From contig CM065176.1 in assembly GCA_033026295.1 (NCBI GenBank), positions 8,411,945-8,475,944 of the forward strand: a stretch of DNA of 64,000 bases, in the 5' to 3' direction. The position numbers and the translations under genes were made by a program. Of this stretch, positions 13,601 to 24,509 are shown piece by piece; the stretch's first letter is position 1; every line of letters starts with the position of its first letter. The notes beneath the pieces are model-generated. The model was not told where the DNA came from and did no database searches. It worked only from the letters and a program-made list of their open reading frames with translations. The stretch is from Channa striata. Its lineage: Eukaryota; Chordata; Actinopteri; Anabantiformes; Channidae.

Positions 13601-16600
13601 CCAGATCCATATCCTGAACCTGCTCATCACTTCTTTGGAGCTGAAGGCCCCCAATCTGGCCCTTTATCTTTTGGGTTACGAAGTCAAGAAGCCTGTGTCC
13701 TCCACTAACCTCCAGGATCCAGGTCAGGCCTTAGCACTTGACATAGATTTTGTCACTGTTATGATGTTGGCATCATTTGTTAAGTTAGAAACTTGCTTGA
13801 CTGTCACCAGTCGATTTACTATGTGATTCTCTCAATGTTGCAGGTGTGTTGGGATGCCCGAGGAGCTGCCTGCATGCCATTCTGAGTCTGCTACAAAGAG
13901 GCACTGAGAAGAGATCAGGACCTGTACTTACACAACAGGCCCCACACCTCGCTGAACTCTGCTACCAGGTGATGCATGCTCTGCTCAGAATATCCAGAAA
14001 TGAGGCACTTTGACACATACGTCTGTCGGTATTGTTTGATGGATACAACCTAATGAGTCCTATGTCTGTTTTTTTTCTCTCATTGTCATCCTTTCTTAGG
14101 TAATCTACCAGCTGTGTGCCTGCCCAGACACATCTGGACCTACCATGCGTTATTTGAGGACCAGCCAAGATTTCCTGTTCTCTCATCTCCGGCACCTGCC
14201 ATTCATCCTGCCCGGTGAGTACAGAATGCCCATTCATCTCTTTGTTCCTAAATTAATAATAGCAAAACCATTGGAGATTTGATGAGTGAAACGCATGAAG
14301 CAAAGAACCAGGAAATTACAGAATATTAATAGAAATTAATGGTTCTATTGTATCCCTACTGAGAGGAAGTGGTAAATGGAAAAAATATATCCCGGAGAGA
14401 TCAGTACAAAGATAAAGAGGTAGAAATTAAATAGAATGACAAAAAATCTTAGATTTTTGTGATAATTGTTGGTATAAATACAATTTCATTCTCTTTTCTT
14501 TATTGCCTCAGGAAACCAGATCGCTGCCCTTTCCCAGATGTCTTGGCTTATGAAAACAGCTGCAATCGAGCTCAGAGTAACCTCATTGAATCGTCAGCGT
14601 TCACATACCCAACGTCTCGTCAACCTCCTGCTTGATGATCAACCACACACTCAGCATACAGGTATACAACGCATTGTCTTCAATTTTACAATGATCAAAC
14701 CTCCATTTACCATGATCCCATAACAAAGCTTATAGTATCTATTATTAGTATTATAGTAACCAAAGAATTGTTTTTTTATTTTAGCTGACGGTGAAACAGG
14801 CATGGAAGAAGAGACCAGATCAGTCAGCGGCTTCCTGCATTTTGATACAGTTTCTAAAGGTTAGTGACATTTTAATACAGAAGCAAATATTGTCAGCAAA
14901 ATGTAATTTTCATTGTAGCTCACTTTACAAATTTTGTGTTCAGATTTATTATAAAACATGCGATCAAGGTGCTTGTTTTTTGTTAGTTTTTTTGATTTTC
15001 CTTTTGTGATTCCTTCAGTGCGCAGGAAGTTGCTGAGTGTGCTGGATGCCATTGATTTCAGTCAGGACATGCCTGAGCTGCTGCAGCTCGACTTCTTTGA
15101 GCGCACTCAGATTGAGCAGGTGATCTCTAACTGCGAGCATGTCAATGAGCAAGGACACACCGTGTGCAATGTTAAGGTGGGTGTGCTTCTTTCTCTGAAG
15201 TCTTGTTTCAACTATGTATTCTTCTTACATTGTTTGCTATACCATAATAATCATTCTCTAATAATTCTCACAGCTTCTTCATAGAGTGCTGGTTGCAGAG
15301 GTGAATGCACTGCAAGGGATGGCAGCCATTGGACAGAGGCCCTTGTTAATGGAAGTGAGTGAACGAACACTAATGAGACCTTAATTTTTTCTAATATAAC
15401 TACAAATTTTGTGGAGTGAAGAATCAAAGAGACACTTGTTTGAAACACCACAGCATTTTCAATACTAGTGCTCAGAATTGTATGTAGATAAAAGCTTAAG
15501 ATGTTTTTAATATAGTAATTTGTGTCCCTGGGTGCATATTTCCAGGAGGTGAACTCCATACTGCAACAGGTGGTGGAACGTAACCGCATCCGTCGAAGCC
15601 TGACTGCGAAGCGACATACACTGCAGTCCTGGAGGAGCCTGGTGGAGACACTGCTGACTGCCTGCCCTGCTGACCTTATACCCGCTGATGATAGACAACT
15701 TATCATCAGAGACCTTCTGCTAGATCTTCACGATAAGGTCAGTGAGGATATTTTTCACAGTGAAGGTGAAATAATTGCATCCATAATATATGGATTTTAT
15801 AAATGTCTTAAATCTACACCTTTTTAAAACACGCGCTGCCCTGCATTGTCCAGGTGTTATCAGAGGATGCAGCAGGAGAATTGATGCCCATTGTTGCTGG
15901 AGCAGTCTTTACTCTGACTGCTCACCTCAGCCAATCAGTGCTGTCTGAGCAGCAGCAGGGAGTGGGACTAGAATCATCATCGGGTTTTGCTTCCATTGCC
16001 AACTCTGCCCTGCACCTGATTCTCCGCAAGCTGCTGGATTTCATCCTTTGTACTGGTTAGTGATGACCTAAAACCTGTCTCTATCATAAATCCTTATTTA
16101 TCACCTTGGGTGTGTTGCTAGGATCAATTTTTGTTGTGTTACATTTAATAAGGTGGTGGATACCAGCGTCTGCGTGCTCACCTGTACGGCTCTCTGCTGT
16201 ACTACCTTCAAATTGCTCAGAAACCTGAAGAGCCAGACACTCTGCAGACAGGTATAGAAATAAAATCCATAACAGAGAAAATCAGTAGTTTGTTGTGAAA
16301 TTGTTACTTGTTTTTGATATTGTTATAAAATTCCTCTGCATCTGGCAGGCAAAGCAATGTGGGAGCGTCTCACAGCACCTGAAGATGGCTTCTCCAAACT
16401 TCAGAGAGAGAACCTGGCTATTATTGAAAGTTATGGCAAGGCTCTCATGGAGGTTGTGTGCAGGGATGCCTGTGATGGCCATGAAATTAGCAGGGTAAGA
16501 GCTAGGCCGCACACTTCATCAAAGGATATGAGATATATATGTATAAATACATTTTGGTGTCTATTTATGCAATACGACTTGTCGGTTACCGTGTGAGCAG

Positions 16601-19600
16601 GTGGTTAATGTTGCAGTTGCGCTTGCATTTGCATTAACCGTTTTAATTTGTGGGACTCACACAGTCACAGTGGCTAATGTGCCCTCCATAGACATGTAGT
16701 CCTCTGACTGTATCATTCTTCTACTTACACATTTTTTCTGTTCTTTTGATAATCCTTGTCTCCTCTCCTGCTCTGTCAGATGTTGGCACTGGCAGTGCTG
16801 GACCGGATCCTGTCCATAGACCGTCAGAATCAGTGGCTGGTTTATATCTGCAATAGTGGCTATCTGCGGTCAGTGGTGGAGAGCCTGAGACTGGATGACG
16901 CTGCCCTGCAAACCCTTCTCACACCTCAGCCACCTCTCCTCAAGCCACTCTACATCTATGAGAGCAAGATTGTGAGATAATCATTATAGAGGCTGTTCTT
17001 GGCTGTAAAAACCTGAACGATCAGTGGTCTGTCTAAGTCTTTGTAAGTACAGGACATTTAAGGTATGTGTGTTTTCAGGCTTTTCTGACTCGTGTGGCTA
17101 AGACGGGCCAGGGAGCTGTGGAGCTGCTGCGCTGTGGGCTAGTGGCACAGCTGAGTGAATGTCAGGTCTTTGATATGGTCCCTGATAGTGATGCACACAG
17201 GTATGAAATTGTATTTTTATTATTTGCTTATTATATTTGAATTTGACTTTAGCTAAAATGTTTCCTTCTCAATGATCTTTATAAATTCTGTTTTTTAAAA
17301 GTATATTTTTATATAGTTCTCTACATTTGTGTCTGCGTCCTTGTAATATACAGTGTGATGAGGGACCCATCAGGCTTTATCCCCAGCCCCATGGACCGCT
17401 ACAGGCAGATTCTCCTACCAACTTTAAGGCTCTTTCAGGTGATCCTGACCTCTACCACGATGAATCACCAGCAGGGAGCAGCACAGGTCAGCAGAGTTTT
17501 TACATTTCTAAAATCTGTCATCTTTTAAAATTTACCCAGAAATCCCAAAAGTCCTCATGCCTTCAAAGGCTTTGTCGACATTATCTGAAGTTACTTGTTC
17601 ATGTGTTTGCCTGTGAGCCACTGGCCAGCAAAGAGAAAGCAGGACTTTTAAATTAGGAATATGGAGGCCACAATTTGCACTTTGTCTGAGTTCATTGTGT
17701 GTTTTACTTTGTCTTTGTGTGTGTGTGCAGGTTCTCCAGTGGCTAATAGTCCATGCAGACACCATTCAGTCCCTGTTGCGCTGTCAGGAGCTCACTCTGG
17801 GAGCTCTGCAGGAGCTCTCTTTGCTTACTGGAATCATCAGTAAGACGGCTCTGCCAGGTATAGAAGTGGCTGGAATCACTGAAATCACTTTACTTTATGT
17901 TACACACTGTTTTCACATATTCTTCACAAATCAGGGACTTTGCAAATGGTTTTGTTCATGTACTGCTTGGTGTTTCAGGTGCTCTTGAGATGGGTGGAGA
18001 AATCAACAGTGCTGCTCTTATGGAGTTCCAGGGTCACATCACCAGATTCCAGGTTATTATGAAAAAAAAAAAAAAACATGTCTTCTGGGTGTCTTCAGTT
18101 TTTAACTTCCATTAGTAACGTGTGTCTCCGTGTTTTAGCGTCTGTGTCTGTCACTGCTTGGCCGCCTGGCAGGGAGTGAGAGGGAGAGGTTGCTAAAGCA
18201 GGCGGAGATCACTGCACCTGGAGAATCAGCAGAAAGGCGGGAGGAGATGGAAGTGGCCATGCAGCAGGTTTGACAGTGTCCCACAAATGTAATATAAGAG
18301 ATATGCAACTGACAGAAATTTGTATTCTTCAATTCAGATTTGCGAGCTTGTACACATTTTACAAACAGTGGCAGCTATGTATTTTGATAAGAATGTATGC
18401 TGGTAAGATTTGTCATTCTAAAATACACAGTCTTCCAGTAGAGTTACAGTCTGTAAATTACTTACAAAATTACTGTAAATTACTTTGCTTAGTCAGTCGT
18501 GTGGTGTGTGTTTCGTGGATTTATGAATGGTAACATTATATTACCAACAATTTGTTTTGAAGCTGTCTGCAATTGAAGTCATGTGACTAAGTAACAGAAT
18601 TTGACTTGCCAAGTTTAACTAGCTTTATTGTTTTTAATCCAAAATTGTGGTGGCTGTTGTCACATTAACTGCCTCTAAAATGGGTGTGTGTGTTTAAAAT
18701 GTACTTATCAAACTGAAAGTGTTGCTCTTTCCTGACTGGTCAGTACGGTGACTTGTTAAAAATGCATGTAGAAGTGAATATTTCTGCACTGCAGCCAGGG
18801 CTATTCAGTGGATTTGTGTCCCATGAGGCTTCCACTGGACCTCTCCACATCAAGATAAGCATATTTAAAATGATGTTTAAAAATGCACACTGTAACTTTA
18901 GGACAATACCAACAAATGTAGAAACACATTGTAGGTCTTCCTTTGTCTATTTTAGGTGGATACTCAGTTTCCTCAAAGCAATGCTCAAATTCAGTTGAAT
19001 TTATTAAACCGTTTCCTGAGAATTTTTATTTTTAGTTGTGTACATATTCAGTGCAAATTTAGCTATACAAAATTGGGCTCCAGTTTTTGTCTCCTCTTAC
19101 CTGCACACATGTACATGAGCTTTTTCCAGCCTACAATTTCTTGAGGGATAACAGGTCTGATTGCCTTGGTTTGGTTTGGTATAAGGTCTTCCGAGTGTCT
19201 TCCTCTAAACAGTTAGCATGTTTTCCAAGAGGATGTTGATTGACACTGATGATTACAATTCGGCAGAAAGGGATGAAAAGCTCAACGGGTGTTGAATCGG
19301 AACCATTGTGCATTGTCATGGAGAGATACTATCCTCTGTCCCCAGGTGTGTGCTAACATCATGGAGTACTGCCAAACCCTGCTGCTGCAGAGCTCAGCCC
19401 AGGCCCAGTTTAGCATCTGCCTCTTCTGCCCATCTGGCAGCGAGCCAGCTGGCAGGGATGGAGGGCGCACAGGTCGGTGAAGTTCTGCCCATACTTAAGG
19501 AGAAAAATAATCCGTTACATACGTTGCATTTAAGTATTAGTGCTGTCTTGATTCTGAAAGTCTTTATCAGTGTCTGAAAGCTGACATATAATTCATAAAA

Positions 19601-21019
19601 ATCCACAGTCTGTCCATCTGACTATATAGAGATGATGGTATTTGTCTTTGGAACCGTCATGTCATTTTTGGTCATTTTAAATGGTTTTAGTGGTAAATTT
19701 CAATAAAACTACAGGGGCAACGACACATCAAGTTAATGACATTCAGTGGTGACACGTACTGTAAATGGATGCAAAGGAAACTAAACGGGGGTTTGAATTT
19801 CTTTCAGATCTTTCATCCGCTCTGCCCTCGGTGGTGTACTCCCGGGCCCCCAGCCTGGGTCTAGTCCTCTACCTGCTGAAGACCAGTGCTGCGGAGTTCT
19901 TCCGATTCCACCAGAGTCACAGACAGAGCCTGGGCAAGCTGCAGAGCCTGGATCAGCTTCCCCCCGAGGAGCTCAAGGAGGTAATTTTGAACCAGTTCCC
20001 TAATTCACGCTGCCTACCATTCAGTTCTAATGAGAAACCTCTTCTCTGTAGTTGTGCCAAGGCCTGGTGTCAGGCCCAGGAGGGGTGGAGAAAATCTCGT
20101 CAGTCCAGAGGAGCTTGTTGGCCAAGAGACGACTTGTCCAGCTTATCAACAACAGAGCCAAACTCCTGGCCCTGTGCTCCTGTATCCTTTTGTACCGTCC
20201 ACAACTGTGAACCAGGATTATATTTTTTTATTTTATTTATCTTTTATTTATTAATTTTTTTGTTTCAGCGGTCGAGAATCAAATAACCACTCACGCTCAT
20301 CTGATGTTTGATTTCAGTCTTGCTTTGCCTGCAGTAGTTTACGGTATGTATATTATAGGAGTGTGTAGAACAGTCGCACTAAAGGTGCTGTTGTGAAATG
20401 CCTTAACTCGGCTCTTTCTCAGATATTATTGAGACTTGCTTGTTCGTACTGTGGCGCCACCTAGAGTACTACCTGCTGCATTGTACACCCACAGACCCCA
20501 AAGACTCCTTGTTGCCTGGAGCCAGTTTATACAGATCACGCCTTACAGATGGTGAGAAAAGTTGTTTCATGTAGAGTTGGGTAAAGTAACGAACTAAAAT
20601 GACAAGGCCAAAAGTTGAGTTATTGTTACAGGCTGTGAAATTTCATGTGTCTAACTTGATTGTTATAATTAATTGTTTTAGACTCATTTGGGGGACTGCA
20701 GGCAAGCGGAGGTCGTGGTCTCGGTCTTTCTCGAGTCAGCCAGCAAGACTTAGACCTGGTAGGAATTAGTTACAAACTGGCTACAATATACAATATACAT
20801 ATACGTATGTGCACCAGCTACCAAATTCTCAACCCGTTTGTTTCCTTTTCTGTTTGTGTGAGTGCAGCTGAAAGTGACATGGCTGCAGGTTTCGGGGAGG
20901 CTCTGCAGAGGAAGTTGCAAGAAGTGGAAGGCTTGTACAGCCAAGTCCGCTCCCGATACACCTTTATCCAGGCCCTGGTTCGCAGGATCCGTGGCCTGCT
21001 CCGCCAGCACAAAAGCTGA
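4641..21019 (+). CDS. nup205: Nucleoporin Nup205 (42 coding exons)
   Basis: Large alpha-solenoid scaffold of the nuclear pore inner ring (Nup192/Nup205 family), partner of Nup93. Exons: 4641-4668, 6285-6427, 6959-7130, 7534-7678, 7794-7953, 8126-8354, 8495-8659, 8781-8956, 9077-9193, 9703-9840, 9958-10108, 10375-10580, 10728-10910, 11407-11457, 11834-12043, 12174-12411, 12506-12695, 12925-13045, 13342-13423, 13558-13722, 13844-13968, 14100-14214, 14512-14661, 14785-14859, 15019-15176, 15274-15354, 15546-15737, 15854-16055, 16153-16251, 16349-16494, 16780-16971, 17079-17200, 17354-17486, 17731-17857, 17979-18052, 18139-18267, 19346-19472, 19808-19980, 20052-20181, 20423-20551, 20682-20758, 20868-21019. 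Exons 1-41 are phase-consistent (5,826 nt). Conserved landmarks include GLTRGLVAVLLYWDGK, SKFVRQMGDLLP, EHPQWTPVVV, TSLNRQRSHTQRL and SFIQALVRRIRGLLR-like at the C-terminus. Total is about 1,992 residues; human is about 2,012. The start MAAQMAVNS aligns with the vertebrate start; the frame stays open upstream to about 4539 but has no earlier ATG. The last exon is one base out of frame (see separate entry). Confidence 0.96.
4669..6284 (+). other. nup205: nup205 intron 1
   Basis: Long first intron (1.6 kb) with the SINE-like repeat at 5950-6175. The rest is AT-rich with no recognisable exon. The donor is CAG|GTATGA and the acceptor CACCTAG. Confidence 0.8.
5950..6175 (+). repeat. Degenerate tRNA-derived SINE-like repeat in nup205 intron 1
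   Basis: The order of segments GTGGAGTGGTTAG, CTGTCACCCTACAGC, TGGAGTTTGCATGTT, TGCGTGGGTTTCTTCCGGG, CAGTCCAAAGACAT and GGTGAATCTAAAT is that of a widespread teleost repeat with a tRNA-like 5' part. The copy is diverged and its 3' end fades at about 6175. The exact family needs a repeat-library search. Confidence 0.65.
18268..19345 (+). other. nup205: nup205 intron 36
   Basis: Intron of 1.08 kb between the exon ending ...VAMQQ and the exon starting VCANIMEYC. It holds no feature that I recognise. The acceptor is CCCCAG at 19340-19345. Confidence 0.8.
20868..21019 (+). CDS. nup205: Last coding exon of nup205, with apparent 1-nt frameshift
   Basis: Exon 41 ends in phase 0 (CTG then GTAGGA). 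The best acceptor before the last exon is GTGCAG at 20862-20867. Read in phase 0 the exon begins Leu-Lys-Val-Thr, matching the start of the vertebrate last exon, and then runs out of frame. The conserved tail (FGEALQRKL, YSQVRSRYTFIQALVRRIRG) is in the frame one base away. At 152 nt the exon is one short of a multiple of three, and the protein alignment places the missing base near 20878-20882. It could be an assembly error, a real allele, or a sign of other splicing; a weak in-frame donor (GTTACA at 20769) would insert a few residues. The stop TGA is at 21017-21019. Confidence 0.8.
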
Positions 21020-21100
21020 GGCCGACACGTACAAAGACTGAACAAGACCTTAACCCTTAACTACTTATTGAAATAAATCTTCTGCCCAGCACAATGTTTT
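21020..21100 (+). terminator. nup205: nup205 3' UTR and candidate polyadenylation signal
   Basis: An AATAAA hexamer lies at 21071-21076, about 50 nt after the nup205 stop, so a very short 3' UTR is possible. Another hexamer lies in AAAATAAAAAATTT near 21303. Which is used cannot be told from sequence. Confidence 0.5.
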
Positions 21101-21998
21101 GGACTGCAGAAAACTACCAAGGACTTCAATTAATCACTGTTCCAGTTATTTTTGGATGTTAATGCCATTGATGAATTATGTGTGAACTGTCACAACAGTG
21201 GGCGAGGAGCATTCCACAAAAGCATAGGAAACTTGTAGAAACGTTAAGTTTTTTCTTAAGTACAATTAAATATTCTTTTGTTTGCTTTTTTTATTTTAGT
21301 AAAAATAAAAAATTTTCTAAATTTAATTTGTGTAATTTGTACTCGCCACACACCAGATCATCTAAACACCAGTATTTCACCCCATTTATGATTCTTTTTC
21401 AGTGACATCTAAATTTACCCTTTGATACGTTTTGGTCATGAGATTTAAGGGTTTTCCTTACAGTGAGCATCTACAGATTGTCGACAACTTCTCAAACAGC
21501 AGCTACAAGCACTAAAAAAAAAGGTGAATATTTTAATGTTCTTGTCTTGGGTGACTCATTATGAAACTCTTATCACAAGAAGCAAAACAAGGAACCAAAA
21601 CAAGGTGTTTGTCATTTTGTTTCTCTCAGTAGCAAAGTGACCAGAAGAGTTAAACTACACAAACTATTACATGAACACAGCGTTACAAACAGGCTGGATC
21701 CACATACTGTTTAATCGTGCTTTATTTTCTTTGAAGGTACACTTTATAAGACTAAAGTGCGTCGATCCTCCAGCCTTCAGAGAGGAGATAAGAGGACACA
21801 TAAATATCTGGATATACATTCAGATCTTACAGACAGATTTTGTGCTCTTGATTATTTTTATTTAAATACTGAGGAGGGGAGAGAGTCCGAACAGGTGAGA
21901 CTCGGGTAAGCACCAGCAAAGAGCACAGGGACACGTCTTCAGTGGGACTGTGTGGATGAACACACTCACTGTGAAAAATATAGGCACATTCCCCTCCA

Positions 21999-22001
21999 AC
22001 A

Positions 22002-22032
<31 letters not shown>
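21999..22032. repeat. (CA)n microsatellite
   Basis: Near-perfect CA dinucleotide run with one CC interruption, directly visible. Confidence 0.95.
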
Positions 22033-22033
<1 letters not shown>

Positions 22034-22394
22034 TCTATTCAGCCGTGTGACTGGTGGCTGTCACACTGAAAACCCCGAGGTGACATGTTTGATGTGTTAG
22101 TGGGAAAGAAATCTCAAAAAATAAGTTCTGCTCACTGCGCTTCTTAGCAGACAATGGGGGGAACTAATTTGTGCTGCTTTTTAACAGATCGTGCTTGTGA
22201 TTTGCTATAAATTACTTTTAAATAATAAAATTACAGTTACAAAAACAAATTACACATCATTTGCGGCAACTTGCTGACAGTGTGATTGTGCTGCATTTGC
22301 ATCTAAATAGAAAACCGGCCTACAAATATAATAAGGATCCCTGCTCATCTCGCCCTGCAGCTAGACAACCACTTATTCTCACTTTTGCTCATGC

Positions 22395-22512
22395 ACTGAT
22401 CAGCCACAGCATTAAATTAACCCGGTGCTTTTAACATTGGTGAACTGATTGATCAACACGGGGCATCACAGCTTGCTTTACCACCGTTCGCCACAACATT
22501 AAAAACACCACA
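22395..22512. mobile_element. Tc1/mariner-like terminal remnant
   Basis: CACTGATCAGCCACAGCATT at 22395 and GCCACAACATTAAAAACACC near 22491 both resemble the terminal inverted repeat (GATCAGCCACAACATTAAAACC) of a Tc1-like transposon family common in fish. The two copies are in the same orientation. No transposase reading frame is present, so this is a fragment. Confidence 0.5.
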
Positions 22513-23998
22513 TTAGTGCTATCATCCATCACTTATGATGCTATAAGAAAGTCCACAATGTTTGGACCATGTATGAAAAAACACCAAACATACAATCCAA
22601 TGATAATCACCTTGCTAGACATTGTTAACGAAGGTAACTCCACCTTTAGAGGGTCAAAACACCGATTTTACATTTCTACTTTACAGGAAAACAACTGTAT
22701 GTTTATGTCAGGCCTTTCTTGGGGTTTCTGCGCTATCGCGATTATCTTGAGTTAGGCTTGAGAAGTGTTTGACATTTAGAAGGTTAAAATGAGTTTAACA
22801 AGCAGGGTGATCTAACAAAGGGAACAACTGAGTTGCGTTTTGAGAATTGTAGGATCCAGCACATTTCACCGTACTAAGAGTTGAACATTAGGGTTTTGTA
22901 ACTTCTGCTAGTTTGTTTTGACACGGAAAGAAAATCTTCAAGTTTCAAAAAACTTAGGAACAATTCTAAAATAAAGAGCCACCCCTTATGTCCGTTTATT
23001 GTTAACCTCTGGGTGCTATTGTCAACGAGCAGGGTTGACCTACTGTAGTATTGTATTAATGTAACCAAGCATGTGGATTCGTCAGGTATTTGATTGATCA
23101 GCCATAAACAGATATTCATGCCGAGTTATGTGAAAACTCAAGTGGCTAATCAATTAAATTTTTGAAAATAATCTAAAATTACTATATCTCAATATGCAAT
23201 GCATTTGTAAATACAAAATAACACACACACACAAAAGAATATATCCTTATCATCTACCCTTACAAGCATTTGTGACCGTTGTGTGGTCAGTCGTTTGTGC
23301 ATATTCCTGGGGAAACTACAGGGCAGGTGCATCCGACTGCAAAGCAGACGGATTCGACGACGTGCATCCAGAGTTTGATTAGACGTTTAAGACATTTTCG
23401 CTGAGGGATGAGAGAGGAGAAAAAAGGCCATCCGTTATGCAATGGTTTATCGTCCTCTCAGATGAAGAAAAGAAAACGCAAAACTATATTTAGATGTTTT
23501 CTATGTCATAGAAAGAAAAATCGGGGCTGATTTCTGTACATTAAAAACAACAGTGTCTTTGTGAAAAGAAAAAAAAACAAACATTTATACTGTACATGTA
23601 CACAGCACCAGCAGACTGAGTTTGAACTGTCCTTTAGTTCACATCCTTTGCAGGGCAGTTTGTACGAACTGAATAATCCACTGGCTCAAGAGGAGCTGAA
23701 TTTGCGCTGTCCTTAATAGTGCCTGTTTGAAAAGCCGATCAGTCCCGAGGCCTCTGTGCTCTAGTGTTGACTGCTCCCAGCATGTCCTTAGAAATCCAGC
23801 AAGGCTGCAGCAGTGAATCAAATGTTCTCCTGTGGTGTTACACGAAAATCCAGGAGACGACTGGGCAACAATGACAATAAAAGGCAGCTTATCCAGCACT
23901 GATTTTCTTCCACTTTTGTCTTAACGATTCCAATTCAGAGACAGCAATGAGAAAGTGTTTGTTGTGTACGTTTGGGACACACACCGGACTGCACGCTC

Positions 23999-24509
23999 TT
24001 ATGTGCTATCCGTCCCCATTTCTTGTGTGATATTGTTGTCTGTCACATTTGCATTGCTCCCGTTGGTCTGGGGACGTTCTGGCACCTCGCCCGTCACTGC
24101 CACCCGAATGACTTTCAGCCAGCGCTTCTTAATTTCCTCACTTTCAGCGGCAAAGTTGTGGATGGACTTCGACTGCGAGAGGCGGAAGCTGGCTGGAGGG
24201 TCTGTGGGCCGAATGCTGTCATCCACAGTGTAACCCAGCAGGGGGATAGTGCTCTGGGCCTTCACATCCTTGGAGAAAGGCCACAGAGAAGACAACGTCA
24301 CATCAGTAAAAACGCCACTGAAATGAACATTGAGCGTCAGATTTTTGCTCGGCCGTCTCGGGGTTTACCTGTGGAGCCCCATAGAGGTAGAGCACCATAC
24401 ACTCCTTCTCAGGGATCACACACCACACCTTCTGCCAGGGCTTATTCTTCTCACAGTACTGCAGGAAGCTGCACATGATGCTGCTGCCTGTGAACTGAGC
24501 TGCCTCAAT
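23999..24509 (-). CDS. fgd4: fgd4 C-terminal PH domain exons and stop
   Basis: Exons 24509-24369 (47 codons) and 24268-23999 (89 codons and TAA) encode the second PH domain. Visible landmarks are SSIMCSFLQYCEKNKPWQK, VLYLYGAPQ, PLLGYTVDD and WLKVIRVAVTGE, in the order found in vertebrate FGD4. The short acidic tail after the domain ends ...MGTDST, is poorly conserved, and has no special motif. Confidence 0.95.

Larger units (their letters stand above)
21101..23998. other. Convergent nup205/fgd4 intergenic region and probable fgd4 3' UTR
   Basis: There are no coding exons. On the minus strand AATAAA hexamers occur at 22995-23000, 21857-21862 and 21721-21726 and are candidate fgd4 polyadenylation signals, implying a 3' UTR of 1.0-2.3 kb. 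A CA microsatellite (21999-22032) and a Tc1-like terminal remnant (about 22395-22512) lie inside it. Confidence 0.5.
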
